Positions 32,737 to 43,218 of a stretch of DNA of 64,000 nucleotides are shown here, in pieces; position 1 is the stretch's first letter; each line of letters opens with the position of its first letter. The notes under the pieces were generated by a model. That model searched no databases. It was not told where the DNA came from and worked only from the letters and a program-made list of their open reading frames with translations. This DNA is from Paludibacteraceae bacterium (lineage in GTDB: Bacteria; Bacteroidota; Bacteroidia; Bacteroidales; Paludibacteraceae), in the NCBI GenBank assembly GCA_024401495.1, contig JAKSKW010000008.1, positions 1 through 64,000 on the forward strand, written 5' to 3'. The position numbers and the translations under genes are program-made.

Positions 32737-34284
32737 TTAAAACGGTGCTGGTACATTATCCATGAATGCGGGAACTGCAGTATCCACATTGACTGCATCA
32801 TTACCTGTCTCATAGCCTGGGTTGATGCTGGATGACACCTCCATATACTGGTCGTTGGAAACGCTGACTCCATCGTCGTAGTTGCAGAATTTTGTCTGGG
32901 CACCCATGAATCGAAGCATCACGTCGCCCACCGAACCATTACGGTGCTTGGCAATGATGATCTCGGCAAGTCCGGCTGCTGGAGTCGTATTATCCGACAT
33001 GAACTCCAACTTATAATATTCAGGACGGTGGATGAACAACACCATGTCGGCATCCTGCTCGATGGCTCCAGACTCACGCAAGTCGGACAACTGAGGTCGC
33101 TTATCCTGTTTGTCTCGGCTCTCCACACTACGGTTCAACTGAGACAACGCAATTATCGGCACCATCAACTCCTTAGCCAACTGCTTCAACGAACGGGATA
33201 TCGTGCTGACCTCCTGCTCACGGCTACCGTATGCCATACCACTGGCGTTCATAAGCTGCAAGTAGTCGATAACGATGATCCTCACACCCTTGTCTCGCAC
33301 CAAACGTCGTGCTTTGGTAGCAAACTCAAATACGGAAAGGCTCGGTGTATCGTCGAGATAGATTGGTTTTTGAGCCAAATAGTCGATTCCCTGAGTCATC
33401 TTTTTCATCTCGTCAATATTAAGCTGACCTTTCTTGATCTTCTCAGACGGAAGCTCAGTCACATTGACCAGCATACGAGTGGCGAGCTGGTCGTTACTCA
33501 TTTCCAGAGAGAACACGGCGACGGGGATATCCTTGTCGGCAATATTTCTCGCCATAGAGAGCACGAAGGCAGTCTTACCCATGGCAGGACGTGCAGCTAT
33601 AATGATAAGGTCGGATTTCTGCCAACCGTTAGTCATATTATCAAGTTTGGTGAATCCACTTGGCACACCACCGACACCCTCTTTATTGTCGGCTGCAGCA
33701 TCATAATTAGCTTTAACTGTTGGAAGGACGTCGCTAATAGGAGTAAAGTCCTTTTCAATATTATGCTGCGAGATATCGTAAAGCATAGCCTCGGCAGACT
33801 GAATCAGTTTATCCACATCCTCGTCTTCGCTGAATGCACGACGCTGAATTTCCGTAGAATACTTAATCAACTCTCGTTCAAGAGCCTTAGCAGCAAGAAT
33901 CTTGGAATGCTCATAGACGTTTGCCGACGACACTACATTCTGAGTGTACTCGATAAGCACCTGCATACCTCCAATAGTGTCGAAAAGGTCTCGTTTCTTA
34001 AGCTCCTCCGACACGGTGAAAAGGTCGATAGACTGCTGAGTACTACCAAGATAAGAGATAGTCTCGTAGACAAGTGCATTCTTAGGCACATAGAATGTCT
34101 CCTTCTTTAGAATCGTACAAATTTCAGAGAAACATCCTGGATTAGTTAGGATCGCACCGATCACAGAGTTCTCAATCTCCGGTGCCTGTGGAGGCACTAC
34201 GCCACCCATATCTCTGACCTCGATAATGTCAGGAGCTACACCTTTCTTGGATTTTTTTGTTGATTTAGATTCGCCGATAGCCAT
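32737..34284 (-). CDS. dnaB: Replicative DNA helicase DnaB
   Basis: This 515-residue hexameric helicase unwinds DNA at the replication fork. The N-terminal DnaG-binding domain (about 30-135) has PPQAPEIENSVIGAIL. The RecA-like domain has Walker A AARPAMGKTAFVLSMA (about residue 232), Walker B IIVIDYLQLM, and LSQLNRSVESR with GAIEQDADMVLFIHR. A C-terminal tail (about 465-515) is Asn/Val-rich and extends beyond the usual end. A TATCTTTG -7 element lies at 34312-34319 on the minus strand. Confidence 0.93.
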   Translation of the reverse strand: MAIGESKSTKKSKKGVAPDIIEVRDMGGVVPPQAPEIENSVIGAILTNPGCFSEICTILKKETFYVPKNALVYETISYLGSTQQSIDLFTVSEELKKRDLFDTIGGMQVLIEYTQNVVSSANVYEHSKILAAKALERELIKYSTEIQRRAFSEDEDVDKLIQSAEAMLYDISQHNIEKDFTPISDVLPTVKANYDAAADNKEGVGGVPSGFTKLDNMTNGWQKSDLIIIAARPAMGKTAFVLSMARNIADKDIPVAVFSLEMSNDQLATRMLVNVTELPSEKIKKGQLNIDEMKKMTQGIDYLAQKPIYLDDTPSLSVFEFATKARRLVRDKGVRIIVIDYLQLMNASGMAYGSREQEVSTISRSLKQLAKELMVPIIALSQLNRSVESRDKQDKRPQLSDLRESGAIEQDADMVLFIHRPEYYKLEFMSDNTTPAAGLAEIIIAKHRNGSVGDVMLRFMGAQTKFCNYDDGVSVSNDQYMEVSSSINPGYETGNDAVNVDTAVPAFMDNVPAPF

Positions 34285-34311
34285 TGTATAAGTCTCTTTT
34301 ATTTACGTCTG

Positions 34312-34319
34312 CAAAGATA
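34312..34319 (-). promoter_or_regulatory. -7 element of the dnaB promoter
   Basis: TATCTTTG on the minus strand is 28 nt before the dnaB start. Confidence 0.5.
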
Positions 34320-34536
34320 GACAATCTATCGGCATTTGCCACAGATTAAATGTAAATGTTGTCGACCTATTTCTCCACAACAAATGAACAATTCATGCAA
34401 ATAAGTGTACATAGATGCCATATACAATAGTTTTTACAGCCAAACCCCAAAAGTTCGACAAAAAAATAATACATTTGTCAAAACTATGTATTAGGACAAA
34501 GTGTGGCATTACACACCCACTTATTAATTTGAAAAA

Positions 34537-37500
34537 ATGAATTTATATATGATAAAAGGATTTACTCGTTTTTTTACAACACTGTTACTTGCTTGCTGTG
34601 CAATCAGTGTATTTGCCCTTGAAAAGGATGCCGACGGAGCTTATCTCATTTCAACAGGAGCCGAGCTCAAAGAATTTGGAACAATTGTTAACGGAGGTGA
34701 GGTTTCAGCCAATGCCAAACTTATAGCTGACATTGATATTTCAGATTATGCAGACTGGTCTCCTATTTATATGGTGAAAAAAGGCTTTTTGTCCACTACT
34801 CGTACTGCATATTCCGGAACATTTGATGGACAAGAGCATTCCATAACAGGTCTTACAATAACAAAAAATTCAAACAATTACCTTGGTCTTTTCGGAATCA
34901 ACGAAGGTACAATCAAGAATGTAACTATTGTCGACGCTAACATCACCGTAAGCACTGCAGCGACGACAGTTTGTCAAGGAGCCATTGCCGGACAGAATAG
35001 TGGAAATATCATCAACTGCCACAGCATCAATTCCACAATGGACAACTTTTCCACAGGTATCGCATCCAAAGTGGGAGGAATCGCAGGTGTGAACAGCGGT
35101 ACGATCGACGGTTGTACAAACGAAGGTGGAAGATGTGTCGTAAGGAGTCTTTCCGAAGTGGTCGGCGGTGTTGCAGGTTCTAATTCAGGAACCATCAAGA
35201 ATTGTGAGAACACTGCCAAAGTGGAAAACACATACAGTGCAGCCTCAGCCACTAACCACACAGGTGGTATCTGTGGTGCTGCAGACGACGGAACAGTGAA
35301 AAACTGTTTCAATGGTGGTGAGGTTACAGGAAAAAGTGGTAATGTAGGTGCTATCGCCGGCACATCAAACAAAAAGACTGAAATTGAAGATTGTGCGTGG
35401 GACAACACAAAAACTGACGCTCCTGGCCTTGGCAACGGTGCGGGCCAAAGCACAAATGTCAACGGATTCACAACAGAAGAGATTGAGAACGGAGCTATTG
35501 AGAAAGACTCAACTGGAACAATCGTAGTAAACCACTATGTAAATAAATATGACTATTGTTGCGTATATGGCACACCAGAAAAAGTGATTGGAAATGAAGA
35601 CATCTTCAATTTCGAAAAGCATCCTGGAGAATACACAACAATCCCTGCAGTACCGTCTACATGCTTAAAGGAAGGAAGTTCTGAAGGAAGAACATGTAAA
35701 AGTTGCGGACGCTATATCGTTGAGCCAACAGTTGTAGCAAAGGCTCCGCACACAGAAGCTACTATTCCAGCAATAGAGGCGACTTGTCATAGTGCAGGTT
35801 CAACTGCTGGTGTTTATTGCACAGTATGCAAAGATACACTTGTTATGCCAACCGCAATTGCAAAAACAGCACATACACTTGATACTCTAAAAGGATTCGC
35901 TTCTACATGTCAGATTGCGGGAGTGACAGACAGCATCTATTGTAGAGTTTGCGGCGTCGTAACACAGAATCCAAAGACATTGTCGAAATTGGAGCATGTA
36001 AACGACACTATCCCTGCATTAAATTCGACATGTACTGTGGAAGGACATTCATTTGGGGTAAGATGCAAATTGTGTAATGACACCCTTGTCGCACCTACAT
36101 CAATACCCAAAGCAGACCACTTACCAGCAATTGTTACTGGCGAAAAGCCTACTTGCTCACATACTGGAAAAACAGACAGCATATTCTGTAAGGTCTGCCA
36201 CGAAGTGCTTCAAGAGCCCAAAGTCATTCCAGCAACAGGACACGACACTATAGTAACACTTGGAGAGAATCCAACATGTACACATCCAGGACACACTAAC
36301 ACTGTTTTCTGCAAGGTATGTAACGACACATTTACAGTATCGGTAGAGATTCCAGCACTTGGGCACGATACAATCGCGATTGACACTATCAAACCAACAT
36401 GTACAGTAAACGGTTCAGCCGATAGCACATATTGCGGAAGATGTCACGAAGGCCTACACGCATGCACTGTCATCCCAGCACACGGACATGACACAATCTC
36501 AATGGGAGGCAGCAAGCCTACTTGTACAAGAGTAGGATTCTCTGCCGCTACCCTATGCTCTATCTGTAATGAGGTATTCGAATCTACTGAAACAATCCCG
36601 GCTCTTGGCCACGAACTTGACACAATAGCGAAAAAAGTAGACGCTACATGTACAGCATTCGGATCGACAGAGGAGATCAAATGTAAACGATGCAATTATC
36701 ATGTTGAGCCAACAATCATCCCAATGTTGGCACACACAGACTCGATTATCCCTGACGTCGCTGCTACATGTACGACAAAGGGTTATAAGGGAGGCGTGAT
36801 CTGTAAGGTTTGTAAGAAGATCACTACTGCACAGACCGAAGTTGCTGCTCTTGGCCACGATAGCGTAGAGACAATCAAGCATGCCGACGCCACTTGTGCA
36901 GTCGTAGGACATACACATCAGACAGAGTGTAAACGTTGCCAGATTGTCCTTGAGACAAGCAAAGAGCTTCCTTTAACAAAACACACATTCGTGGAAGACA
37001 AAGCAGTCGAGCCAACATGTATGAAGACTGGTTTGACAAAGGGTTCACACTGTAGCGTCTGCAACCTTGTCATCACAAAGCAAGAGGTCTTGGATAAAGT
37101 TGACCATAAGTTCGACATGATTGTTGAAGACTCCGTTCCAGCAACATGTACAGTCAACGGACACACTGCAGGCTACAGATGTTCTATCTGTAAAATTGCG
37201 ACAAAGAAGCCAACTGTAATCGAGGCTTACGGACATAATTTAGCAACTATTCCAGCAGTTGCAGCCACATGTCATAACTCAGGAAACACAGAGGGTACTT
37301 ATTGTACACACTGCAACGACACAATCACAAAACCAATCGCAATTGCCCAGCGTGAGCATGTCATAGCGACAATACCTGCTGTGGCAGCAACTTGCCATAA
37401 CCACGGAGTAAGCGAAGGTTCATATTGTACAGTCTGCCACGACACACTTGTCGCTCCTAAGCATACTGAGATGCTCAACCACGTACTTGAGACTATTCCT

Positions 37501-38562
37501 GCTATTGCAGCCACTTGCTACACTTACGGAAAGAGCGAAGGTTCATTCTGTACTGTTTGCCACGATACTCTAGTCGCTCCAAAGCAAACAGACAAGTTAG
37601 AGCATGTCATTACAGAGATTCCTGCAGTAGCAGCCACTTGTCATGATTACGGACATACAGAAGGTTCTTATTGCAGTGTATGCCACGACACATTGATTAC
37701 ACCAAAGAATACTGATAAGTTAAATCACACGATTTCTCTTACACCTGCAGTAGCAGCCACTTGTCATAACCACGGAAGCAGTGAGGCAGCAATCTGTTCT
37801 GTTTGCCACGACACACTTGTCGCTCCAACAATCACAGAAAAGCTATCGCACGTAGCAGAGACATTGCCAGCGATCGCTCCTACTTGTCAGTCGTTCGGTT
37901 GGAGCGAAGAGGTTGTCTGCAAGCTTTGTAAGGATGTGCTTACAGCAAGAACTAAGATTGAGAAGTCAGAGCATAAAGAGGTTGTTGATCCAGGGTTCCC
38001 TGCTTCTTGCAACAAGTTAGGAAAGACAGACGGTTCACACTGTGAAGTTTGCGGAGAGATCACAAAGGTACAGACAATCATAGCGATGTTGCCTCATGAT
38101 ACTGTTGAGTCAGTCGCAGCAATTCAGCCAGGCTGTACAGCTCCAGGTTACACAGCTAAACTTGTTTGCGGAACATGTGACAAATTGCTTCAGGATGTTG
38201 AGATGACACCATCGTTAGGTGGACACAAGGGAGAGTTGGTTGGATTTATCGAGGCTGGCGACAGTTTAGGTTATACAGGTGATTTGATCTGTACTATTTG
38301 CAACGACACTCTACAGCGTGGTCAGATCTACGGAACAGTTGACGTACACCAGCACTCAGCCAACAAATTCCAGGTAATGAGTGTCGACGGTAAGATCATC
38401 GTCAACAACGCTCCATACGAGACAATCGAAGTGTTCTCGTTGACAGGAGAGAAACTTATCACAACAAAGAGCGTAAGCATCAGCCATGAGATCGCTGTTA
38501 AACGTCAGCAGGTTTACTTGGTAAGAATCGCAGACGCAGTGTTCAAGATAAGAGTCAAATAA
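34537..38562 (+). CDS. Giant secreted protein: GLUG-like N-terminus, 21 Cys/His repeats, T9SS-like tail
   Basis: This 1341-residue protein has a signal peptide (cleavage near VFA). Start ATG 34537 or 34549 both give one. Residues about 60-310 have GLUG-like beta-helix repeats (NNYLGLFGINEGTIKNVTI; VGGIAGVNSGTIDGC; GGVAGSNSGTIKNCEN). From about 365 to 1230, 21 units of about 41 residues follow the pattern A-T-C-x-x-x-G-x(6)-C-x-x-C-x(14)-H; a 22nd lacks the first Cys. Each has three Cys and one His, like a zinc ribbon or disulfide-bonded module. The last 70 residues (FQVMSVDGKIIV, IEVFSLTGEKL, VYLVRI) match the type A T9SS sorting domain, so it is probably secreted and surface-attached. Similar repeats occur in secreted gut Firmicutes proteins. 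The ligand is unknown. Units 14-18 are the most alike, suggesting recent expansion. Confidence 0.85.
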   Translation: MNLYMIKGFTRFFTTLLLACCAISVFALEKDADGAYLISTGAELKEFGTIVNGGEVSANAKLIADIDISDYADWSPIYMVKKGFLSTTRTAYSGTFDGQEHSITGLTITKNSNNYLGLFGINEGTIKNVTIVDANITVSTAATTVCQGAIAGQNSGNIINCHSINSTMDNFSTGIASKVGGIAGVNSGTIDGCTNEGGRCVVRSLSEVVGGVAGSNSGTIKNCENTAKVENTYSAASATNHTGGICGAADDGTVKNCFNGGEVTGKSGNVGAIAGTSNKKTEIEDCAWDNTKTDAPGLGNGAGQSTNVNGFTTEEIENGAIEKDSTGTIVVNHYVNKYDYCCVYGTPEKVIGNEDIFNFEKHPGEYTTIPAVPSTCLKEGSSEGRTCKSCGRYIVEPTVVAKAPHTEATIPAIEATCHSAGSTAGVYCTVCKDTLVMPTAIAKTAHTLDTLKGFASTCQIAGVTDSIYCRVCGVVTQNPKTLSKLEHVNDTIPALNSTCTVEGHSFGVRCKLCNDTLVAPTSIPKADHLPAIVTGEKPTCSHTGKTDSIFCKVCHEVLQEPKVIPATGHDTIVTLGENPTCTHPGHTNTVFCKVCNDTFTVSVEIPALGHDTIAIDTIKPTCTVNGSADSTYCGRCHEGLHACTVIPAHGHDTISMGGSKPTCTRVGFSAATLCSICNEVFESTETIPALGHELDTIAKKVDATCTAFGSTEEIKCKRCNYHVEPTIIPMLAHTDSIIPDVAATCTTKGYKGGVICKVCKKITTAQTEVAALGHDSVETIKHADATCAVVGHTHQTECKRCQIVLETSKELPLTKHTFVEDKAVEPTCMKTGLTKGSHCSVCNLVITKQEVLDKVDHKFDMIVEDSVPATCTVNGHTAGYRCSICKIATKKPTVIEAYGHNLATIPAVAATCHNSGNTEGTYCTHCNDTITKPIAIAQREHVIATIPAVAATCHNHGVSEGSYCTVCHDTLVAPKHTEMLNHVLETIPAIAATCYTYGKSEGSFCTVCHDTLVAPKQTDKLEHVITEIPAVAATCHDYGHTEGSYCSVCHDTLITPKNTDKLNHTISLTPAVAATCHNHGSSEAAICSVCHDTLVAPTITEKLSHVAETLPAIAPTCQSFGWSEEVVCKLCKDVLTARTKIEKSEHKEVVDPGFPASCNKLGKTDGSHCEVCGEITKVQTIIAMLPHDTVESVAAIQPGCTAPGYTAKLVCGTCDKLLQDVEMTPSLGGHKGELVGFIEAGDSLGYTGDLICTICNDTLQRGQIYGTVDVHQHSANKFQVMSVDGKIIVNNAPYETIEVFSLTGEKLITTKSVSISHEIAVKRQQVYLVRIADAVFKIRVK

Positions 38563-38588
38563 ACACTGTTGATTATATACAATAAACG

Positions 38589-38622
38589 AAAAACTGCTCC
38601 AGTCGCCTGGAGCAGTTTTTTT
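38589..38622 (+). terminator. Terminator of the giant secreted protein gene
   Basis: AAAACTGCTCCAG / CTGGAGCAGTTTT with a TCGC-type loop and a long T-run. Confidence 0.9.
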
Positions 38623-38747
38623 ATTTCTATCCCGTCATAGACGACAAAAATATCATGACATAGATACCAATGTAACACAAAGCACTTATTTATAGGAATA
38701 TACAACAATCCTGTTTTTTCATACTGTCATTATGATGACTGAATTTT

Positions 38748-38825
38748 CCTATTTCAATATGGAGTGAAAATCCTATTTATTGGAGTGATTTTAAAGCCCC
38801 CTTCCTTGGCTTTGCTCTATCTTTG
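38748..38825 (+). promoter_or_regulatory. Direct repeats and -7 box upstream of a small exported gene
   Basis: Imperfect direct repeats CCTATTTCAATATGGAGTG (38748-) and CCTATTTATTGGAGTGA (38772-) precede a TATCTTTG -7 element (38818-38825). The remaining gap of about 330 bases from 38563 holds only the upstream terminator and AT-rich DNA. Confidence 0.4.
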
Positions 38826-38895
38826 CCTATGTAAACGGGGGACACAAAATAACCTGAACACACAAATTAAAACTTAACAATTAAACTTTACAATT

Positions 38896-39204
38896 ATGAT
38901 GACAACATTTTTTAAGACAGTTTCAATCGCTCTTGCTTTCATCTTCACTCCAGTTCTAGCAAACGATTTTGACGCAGCTTCAGTAGAAAAGACATATGTA
39001 AAATGTACTATTAATGAGAAGGGAGAAAGAGTTCCTAACTATTTCGTTGTAGTTGACGGTATCGCTCGCCAGACAGACTCTCGTACTTTTTTTGAGATTA
39101 AGAAGATAAAGGCAGACGAGAAGAAAAATATGGCCAACAATGAGGTCGCTGGAAACATTGAAAATGTAGAAACTACAAACAACGAAGAGACTAAGATTAA
39201 CTAA
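38896..39204 (+). CDS. Small exported protein, 102 aa
   Basis: This protein has a signal peptide (MMTTFFKTVSIALAF, cleavage after VLA). The mature part of about 80 residues is charged, with VKCTINEKGERVPNYFVVVDG (about residues 35-56) and an Asn/Glu-rich end. I recognise no family. It lies after the giant secreted protein, has its own promoter, and converges on mutS2 with only 4 bases between stop codons. Confidence 0.6.
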   Translation: MMTTFFKTVSIALAFIFTPVLANDFDAASVEKTYVKCTINEKGERVPNYFVVVDGIARQTDSRTFFEIKKIKADEKKNMANNEVAGNIENVETTNNEETKIN

Positions 39205-39208
39205 ACCG

Positions 39209-41641
39209 TTATCCCACTTCGACGACGGTGATTCCGGCTCCACCAAAATCCACGTGCTCGTCTCGGAAACTCTTCACTTGTGGCATTGTTCTAAGATATT
39301 CACGAATGACCTGACGTAACACTCCAGTGCCTGTTCCGTGAAGGATTCGTACTGTACCAGCATCAAGCATGATGGCATCTTCAATATAGTAGCTGACCGC
39401 CTGCAAAGCCTCGTCGGCTCGCATTCCACGCACGTCGATCTGCTGCTTGAAATTCTTTGATCGCTCATGCACAATATCTGAATTGTGCGACGATACAAGA
39501 TTGAAACTGAATTTTTGTGTCTTCTGTGCAGCCTCCTGAGTCAACTGAAGATCTTTCAATTTGACTGTAGTGCGGAGATTTCCAAGTGCGACGTCGGCAC
39601 TATTACCCTTGATCTCCAACACTTTACCTTTGGCTCCACTACTCTTTATCTTAACCGTATCGCCAACTGAGATTGGTTTTTCCTGCTTCTGCTGCACAGG
39701 AGCCCCACCCTTCTGCTGACTCTTGGCATTAAGTTTCTCTACCTTCTTTGCAAACTCATCCGTCTCGTCGCCATTGACAAACTCATTCTTGAACTTAGTC
39801 AAATCCTCACGAGCCTGACGTGTTGCGTCCTTCTCCGCCTTAGCCTCCTTGATCAACTTGATTGTACGCTCAATCTTGGCATTAGCACCGTCGAGCATCT
39901 CTTTTGATTTTGCTTTTGCGTCAGCAAGGATTCTCTTACGCTCAATATTGATGCCGTTGACATCAGCAGTAAGTTTCTCCTCAAGCTCCTCAATATGCTT
40001 CTCTTTCTGGCGGATATTCTGTCGTTTATTCTCCCAATAACGCTTATCACGAACGATATCCTGGAGATACTTCTCCATATTCACGTAATCGTTGCCGACA
40101 ATCTCAGTCGCACTGGCAATAACGCTTTCTGGCAAACCAATCTTTCTTGCGATCTCAAGAGCAAACGAACTTCCCGGATTTCCTATCTCAAGACGGAATA
40201 ACGGACGCATCTCATGACGGTCGTAAAGCATCGCACCATTGATGATTCCATCTGTATCTGTCGCAAACTGCTTAAGATTAGTGAAATGGGTAGTGATGAC
40301 GCCGAATGATTTCTGTCGGTTGAAATGGTCAAGCAACGCCTCAGCGATGGCTCCACCGATTCGTGGTTCCGTACCACCACCAAACTCATCTATAAGCAGG
40401 ATTGTCTTGGCATTACACTTTTTCGCAAACTCCTTCATGGAAGTCAAGTGCGAACTATATGTACTCAAATCGTTCTCAATACTCTGCTCATCACCGATAT
40501 TGATTAGGATATCGTTGAAGATTCCGACTTCACTGTCGGCATGCATCGGCACAAGCATTCCACACTGAGCCATATACTGGATCAATCCTACGCTCTTCAA
40601 GCAGACACTCTTACCTCCGGCATTAGGTCCGGAAATAAGCAAAATTCTGTTGTTAGAATCCAAACGAATATCAAGTGGCACAATCTCCTTGCCCGACGCC
40701 TGATGCGATAGGAAAAGCAACGGATGGATGGCGTCACGCCAATCTATAATCTGCTCATTACGCAGTTTCGGCATCACACTGTTTGTCTTCAACGCAAACT
40801 GTGCTTTTGCTCTTGTAAAATCCACAACTGACAGATAATCAACTGAAAACAGCAATTCATCTGTACGTGGACGCAATATTTCTGTAGTGAACTCAGTAAG
40901 GATTCTGACGATTTCTCGCTGCTCCTCAGCCTCAAGCTCACGCAACTTATTATTAGCCTCAACAATGATTTCCGGCTCGACGAACACCGTCTTACCAGTG
41001 GCTGATTCGTCGTGGACAATACCACGAAGTTTCTTCTTGAAAAAAGGAGAGATAGGAATCACAAGTCTGCCATCACGCACGGCTGGAGTCGTTCCCTTCT
41101 CCACAATTCCGTCTTCCACTGCTTTACGAAGGATCGACGTCATATTTCTTGATATGCTTCCCTCCGTAGCCGCCTTCTCACGACGGATCTCACCGAGTTT
41201 GGATGACGCGGTGTCCTTAATCTGACCGTATTTATCTAGGATTCTTGCGATTGCACGCTGGATATCGGGGAATGTGAATACATCTCTCGACAACTCCTGC
41301 AAATAGTAGTATGTACCCTCCTCCTTGTTGGCGAAGAAACTGACGATGCTGCCGATAGCCTCGACAACACGGCTTAAGTCAAATAGTTCAGCCGGCTCGA
41401 TATAGGTACCGACGACCTTTATTCTCTGGATTGCCTCACGGACGTCGTAGAATCCGTCGGTTGGGAAATCCTCTTCCTGAAGGATGCGGACAAACTCGTT
41501 AGTACGGTTTGCCTCCTCCAAGATTGTATCATAATTTGTAAGGAACGACATTTCGTCGACCTTCTCCTTACCCAAATCAGACAAGCATTCCGACTTTACC
41601 AAATCGCGAATCTTGCCGAATGAAAGTTTGCTTTCTGTCAT
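39209..41641 (-). CDS. mutS2: MutS2 endonuclease/ATPase
   Basis: This 810-residue protein contains a MutS-type lever and clamp region (about 1-320), Walker [15 protein letters not shown] (about residue 346), Walker [14 protein letters not shown] (about 425) and a C-terminal coiled coil. A Lys-rich linker leads to an SH3-like KOW region (about 640-690: [18 protein letters not shown]) and a C-terminal Smr domain (about 730-810: [29 protein letters not shown]). MutS2 suppresses recombination or rescues collided ribosomes rather than acting in mismatch repair. Its ATG overlaps the folE stop by 4 nt, so the genes are coupled. Confidence 0.92.
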   Translation of the reverse strand: MTESKLSFGKIRDLVKSECLSDLGKEKVDEMSFLTNYDTILEEANRTNEFVRILQEEDFPTDGFYDVREAIQRIKVVGTYIEPAELFDLSRVVEAIGSIVSFFANKEEGTYYYLQELSRDVFTFPDIQRAIARILDKYGQIKDTASSKLGEIRREKAATEGSISRNMTSILRKAVEDGIVEKGTTPAVRDGRLVIPISPFFKKKLRGIVHDESATGKTVFVEPEIIVEANNKLRELEAEEQREIVRILTEFTTEILRPRTDELLFSVDYLSVVDFTRAKAQFALKTNSVMPKLRNEQIIDWRDAIHPLLFLSHQASGKEIVPLDIRLDSNNRILLISGPNAGGKSVCLKSVGLIQYMAQCGMLVPMHADSEVGIFNDILINIGDEQSIENDLSTYSSHLTSMKEFAKKCNAKTILLIDEFGGGTEPRIGGAIAEALLDHFNRQKSFGVITTHFTNLKQFATDTDGIINGAMLYDRHEMRPLFRLEIGNPGSSFALEIARKIGLPESVIASATEIVGNDYVNMEKYLQDIVRDKRYWENKRQNIRQKEKHIEELEEKLTADVNGINIERKRILADAKAKSKEMLDGANAKIERTIKLIKEAKAEKDATRQAREDLTKFKNEFVNGDETDEFAKKVEKLNAKSQQKGGAPVQQKQEKPISVGDTVKIKSSGAKGKVLEIKGNSADVALGNLRTTVKLKDLQLTQEAAQKTQKFSFNLVSSHNSDIVHERSKNFKQQIDVRGMRADEALQAVSYYIEDAIMLDAGTVRILHGTGTGVLRQVIREYLRTMPQVKSFRDEHVDFGGAGITVVEVG

Positions 41642-42252
41642 CTGTTGACGGTGATCAAACTAATAAACTCTTCTCTTGTCTTTGCTGTCTCAAACACACC
41701 TGTGAAATCGGATGTAGTAGTGACTGAGTGCATCTTCTGCACACCACGCATCTGCATGCACATGTGTTGAGCCTCGATAACAACCATCACTCCAAGAGGC
41801 TCCAACGTCTCCTGAATGCAATCTTTGATCTGTGTTGTAAGTCGCTCCTGGATCTGAAGTCGACGCGATAGAATCTCCACCACGCGTGCGATCTTGCTCA
41901 AACCAGTTATCTTGCCGTTAGGGATGTAAGCGACGTGGACTTTGCCGAAGAACGGAAGCATGTGGTGCTCACATAGCGAGTAGAAATCGATATCACGTAC
42001 GATCACCATCTGACTGTAGTCTTCCTCAAACACTGCACTCTTCAAGACGTCACTTGGATCGATCTTGTAGCCGTAAGTCATAAACTGCATTGCCTTAGCC
42101 ACTCTTTCCGGAGTCTTTAGCAATCCCTCACGGTTGACATCCTCACCCAACAGCTCAAGCTCCTTTCTTACGAGAGGAGCCAACTCAGCTGTCAAATCTT
42201 TGCTGGGATACTTAGCGATATCCCATGGTTTTATCTCTAAATCTTCGTTCAT
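41638..42252 (-). CDS. folE: GTP cyclohydrolase I
   Basis: This 204-residue zinc enzyme converts GTP to dihydroneopterin triphosphate, the first step in folate synthesis. Motifs are [20 protein letters not shown] (about residue 100-120), [26 protein letters not shown] and [15 protein letters not shown], with the zinc Cys in CEHH and CMQMRG. Length is normal. It overlaps mutS2 downstream by 4 nt, and the exported-protein gene ends on the base adjacent to its start, so all three are probably one transcript. Confidence 0.95.
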   Translation of the reverse strand: MNEDLEIKPWDIAKYPSKDLTAELAPLVRKELELLGEDVNREGLLKTPERVAKAMQFMTYGYKIDPSDVLKSAVFEEDYSQMVIVRDIDFYSLCEHHMLPFFGKVHVAYIPNGKITGLSKIARVVEILSRRLQIQERLTTQIKDCIQETLEPLGVMVVIEAQHMCMQMRGVQKMHSVTTTSDFTGVFETAKTREEFISLITVNR

Positions 42253-43194
42253 TTACTTCTTTGCCTGAAAACTCTTTGCAGCAGCCTGGAACTTCTGCAA
42301 ATACATATCAAATTCCTGGTTTGCCTTAGATGTGAAGCAGTAATACTTGCCTGTTGTGAAGACAACCATTGCGTATGACTTCGACTTCACTGTTCCATTC
42401 TCCATCTCAGTGATGAAATACTCAAAACCTGGCAAACCATTAACTGTCACTGCGTTATCAGAAGTGATTGTCTCATTATCAGAAACCAATGCCTTTACAA
42501 CCTCAGTGGCAAACATCTTCTGCTCCTTAGCCTTGACAGCATCCTCGTTCATCAACACCTTGAAGTAGACATTACGACCTGTTGCCAACTCCTTTGCGAA
42601 ATCACCCGACTCACAGAAAGCAACAAGAGTTGAACCCTCTGGTTGAGCACGGAAACCCTGGTTGGCGATGCTGTAAAGTGAATTTTCAAAAATCGGATTG
42701 TCTGCCATATCAGCAGGATCGATAAACACCACTGAAAGGAGAGCCTCTTTTGTCTTTTCAATTTCAGCCAAATCATCAGCCGGAGACGACGCAGTAAGCA
42801 TCACCGAACCGTTGTCCTCTGGCACAACAAGTGTTGTGAAGACGCGGTTGTTCTCAGTCTTGCTCACCAAGTAATGCTCTGCATCATTAATATAGACAGA
42901 CTCATTAGTCTGGTACCCTGCGATAAAATTCTGAAATGTCGCTTTCAAAAGCTCATTCTCACTTGAAGCGTCGAGAATCATATTAAGGTGAGAAATTGAA
43001 ATTCCAGACTTTTTCTCTGCATTTCTGAAAGCAGTACCGTTATCAGTAAGCTCGTAGCCAGCAGGTGGCACGATAGCATATGAATAGTTGTCGAACTTTT
43101 TATGTTCCGCTGTACGCTCGTTGCTCTTCTCGATTTTTGCCGATGCAGAGAACAATGTCATCACAGCCGCTGCAAGTGTAATAAATCTCTTCAT
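42253..43194 (-). CDS. Exported hypothetical protein, Mog1/PsbP-like
   Basis: This 313-residue protein has a signal peptide (MKRFITLAAAVMTLF, cleavage near SASA). It has two similar halves: an N-terminal segment (about 35-155) with SYAIVPPAGYELTDNGTAF and a C-terminal one with TGKYYCFTSKANQ near residue 285. The fold suggests a PsbP/Mog1-like lipoprotein-type domain, but the similarity is weak. No catalytic residues are evident. It is followed directly by folE and preceded 24 nt upstream by the SPOR protein gene, forming a same-strand run. Confidence 0.6.
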   Translation of the reverse strand: MKRFITLAAAVMTLFSASAKIEKSNERTAEHKKFDNYSYAIVPPAGYELTDNGTAFRNAEKKSGISISHLNMILDASSENELLKATFQNFIAGYQTNESVYINDAEHYLVSKTENNRVFTTLVVPEDNGSVMLTASSPADDLAEIEKTKEALLSVVFIDPADMADNPIFENSLYSIANQGFRAQPEGSTLVAFCESGDFAKELATGRNVYFKVLMNEDAVKAKEQKMFATEVVKALVSDNETITSDNAVTVNGLPGFEYFITEMENGTVKSKSYAMVVFTTGKYYCFTSKANQEFDMYLQKFQAAAKSFQAKK

Positions 43195-43218
43195 ATTTGT
43201 TAGCCCGTTTATATAGTC

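Noticed and set aside
32944..34110. 388-residue plus-strand open frame antisense to dnaB
   Set aside because: It is a shadow of the dnaB codon pattern. The protein is His/Ser/Leu-rich with no motifs, while dnaB matches its family over full length.
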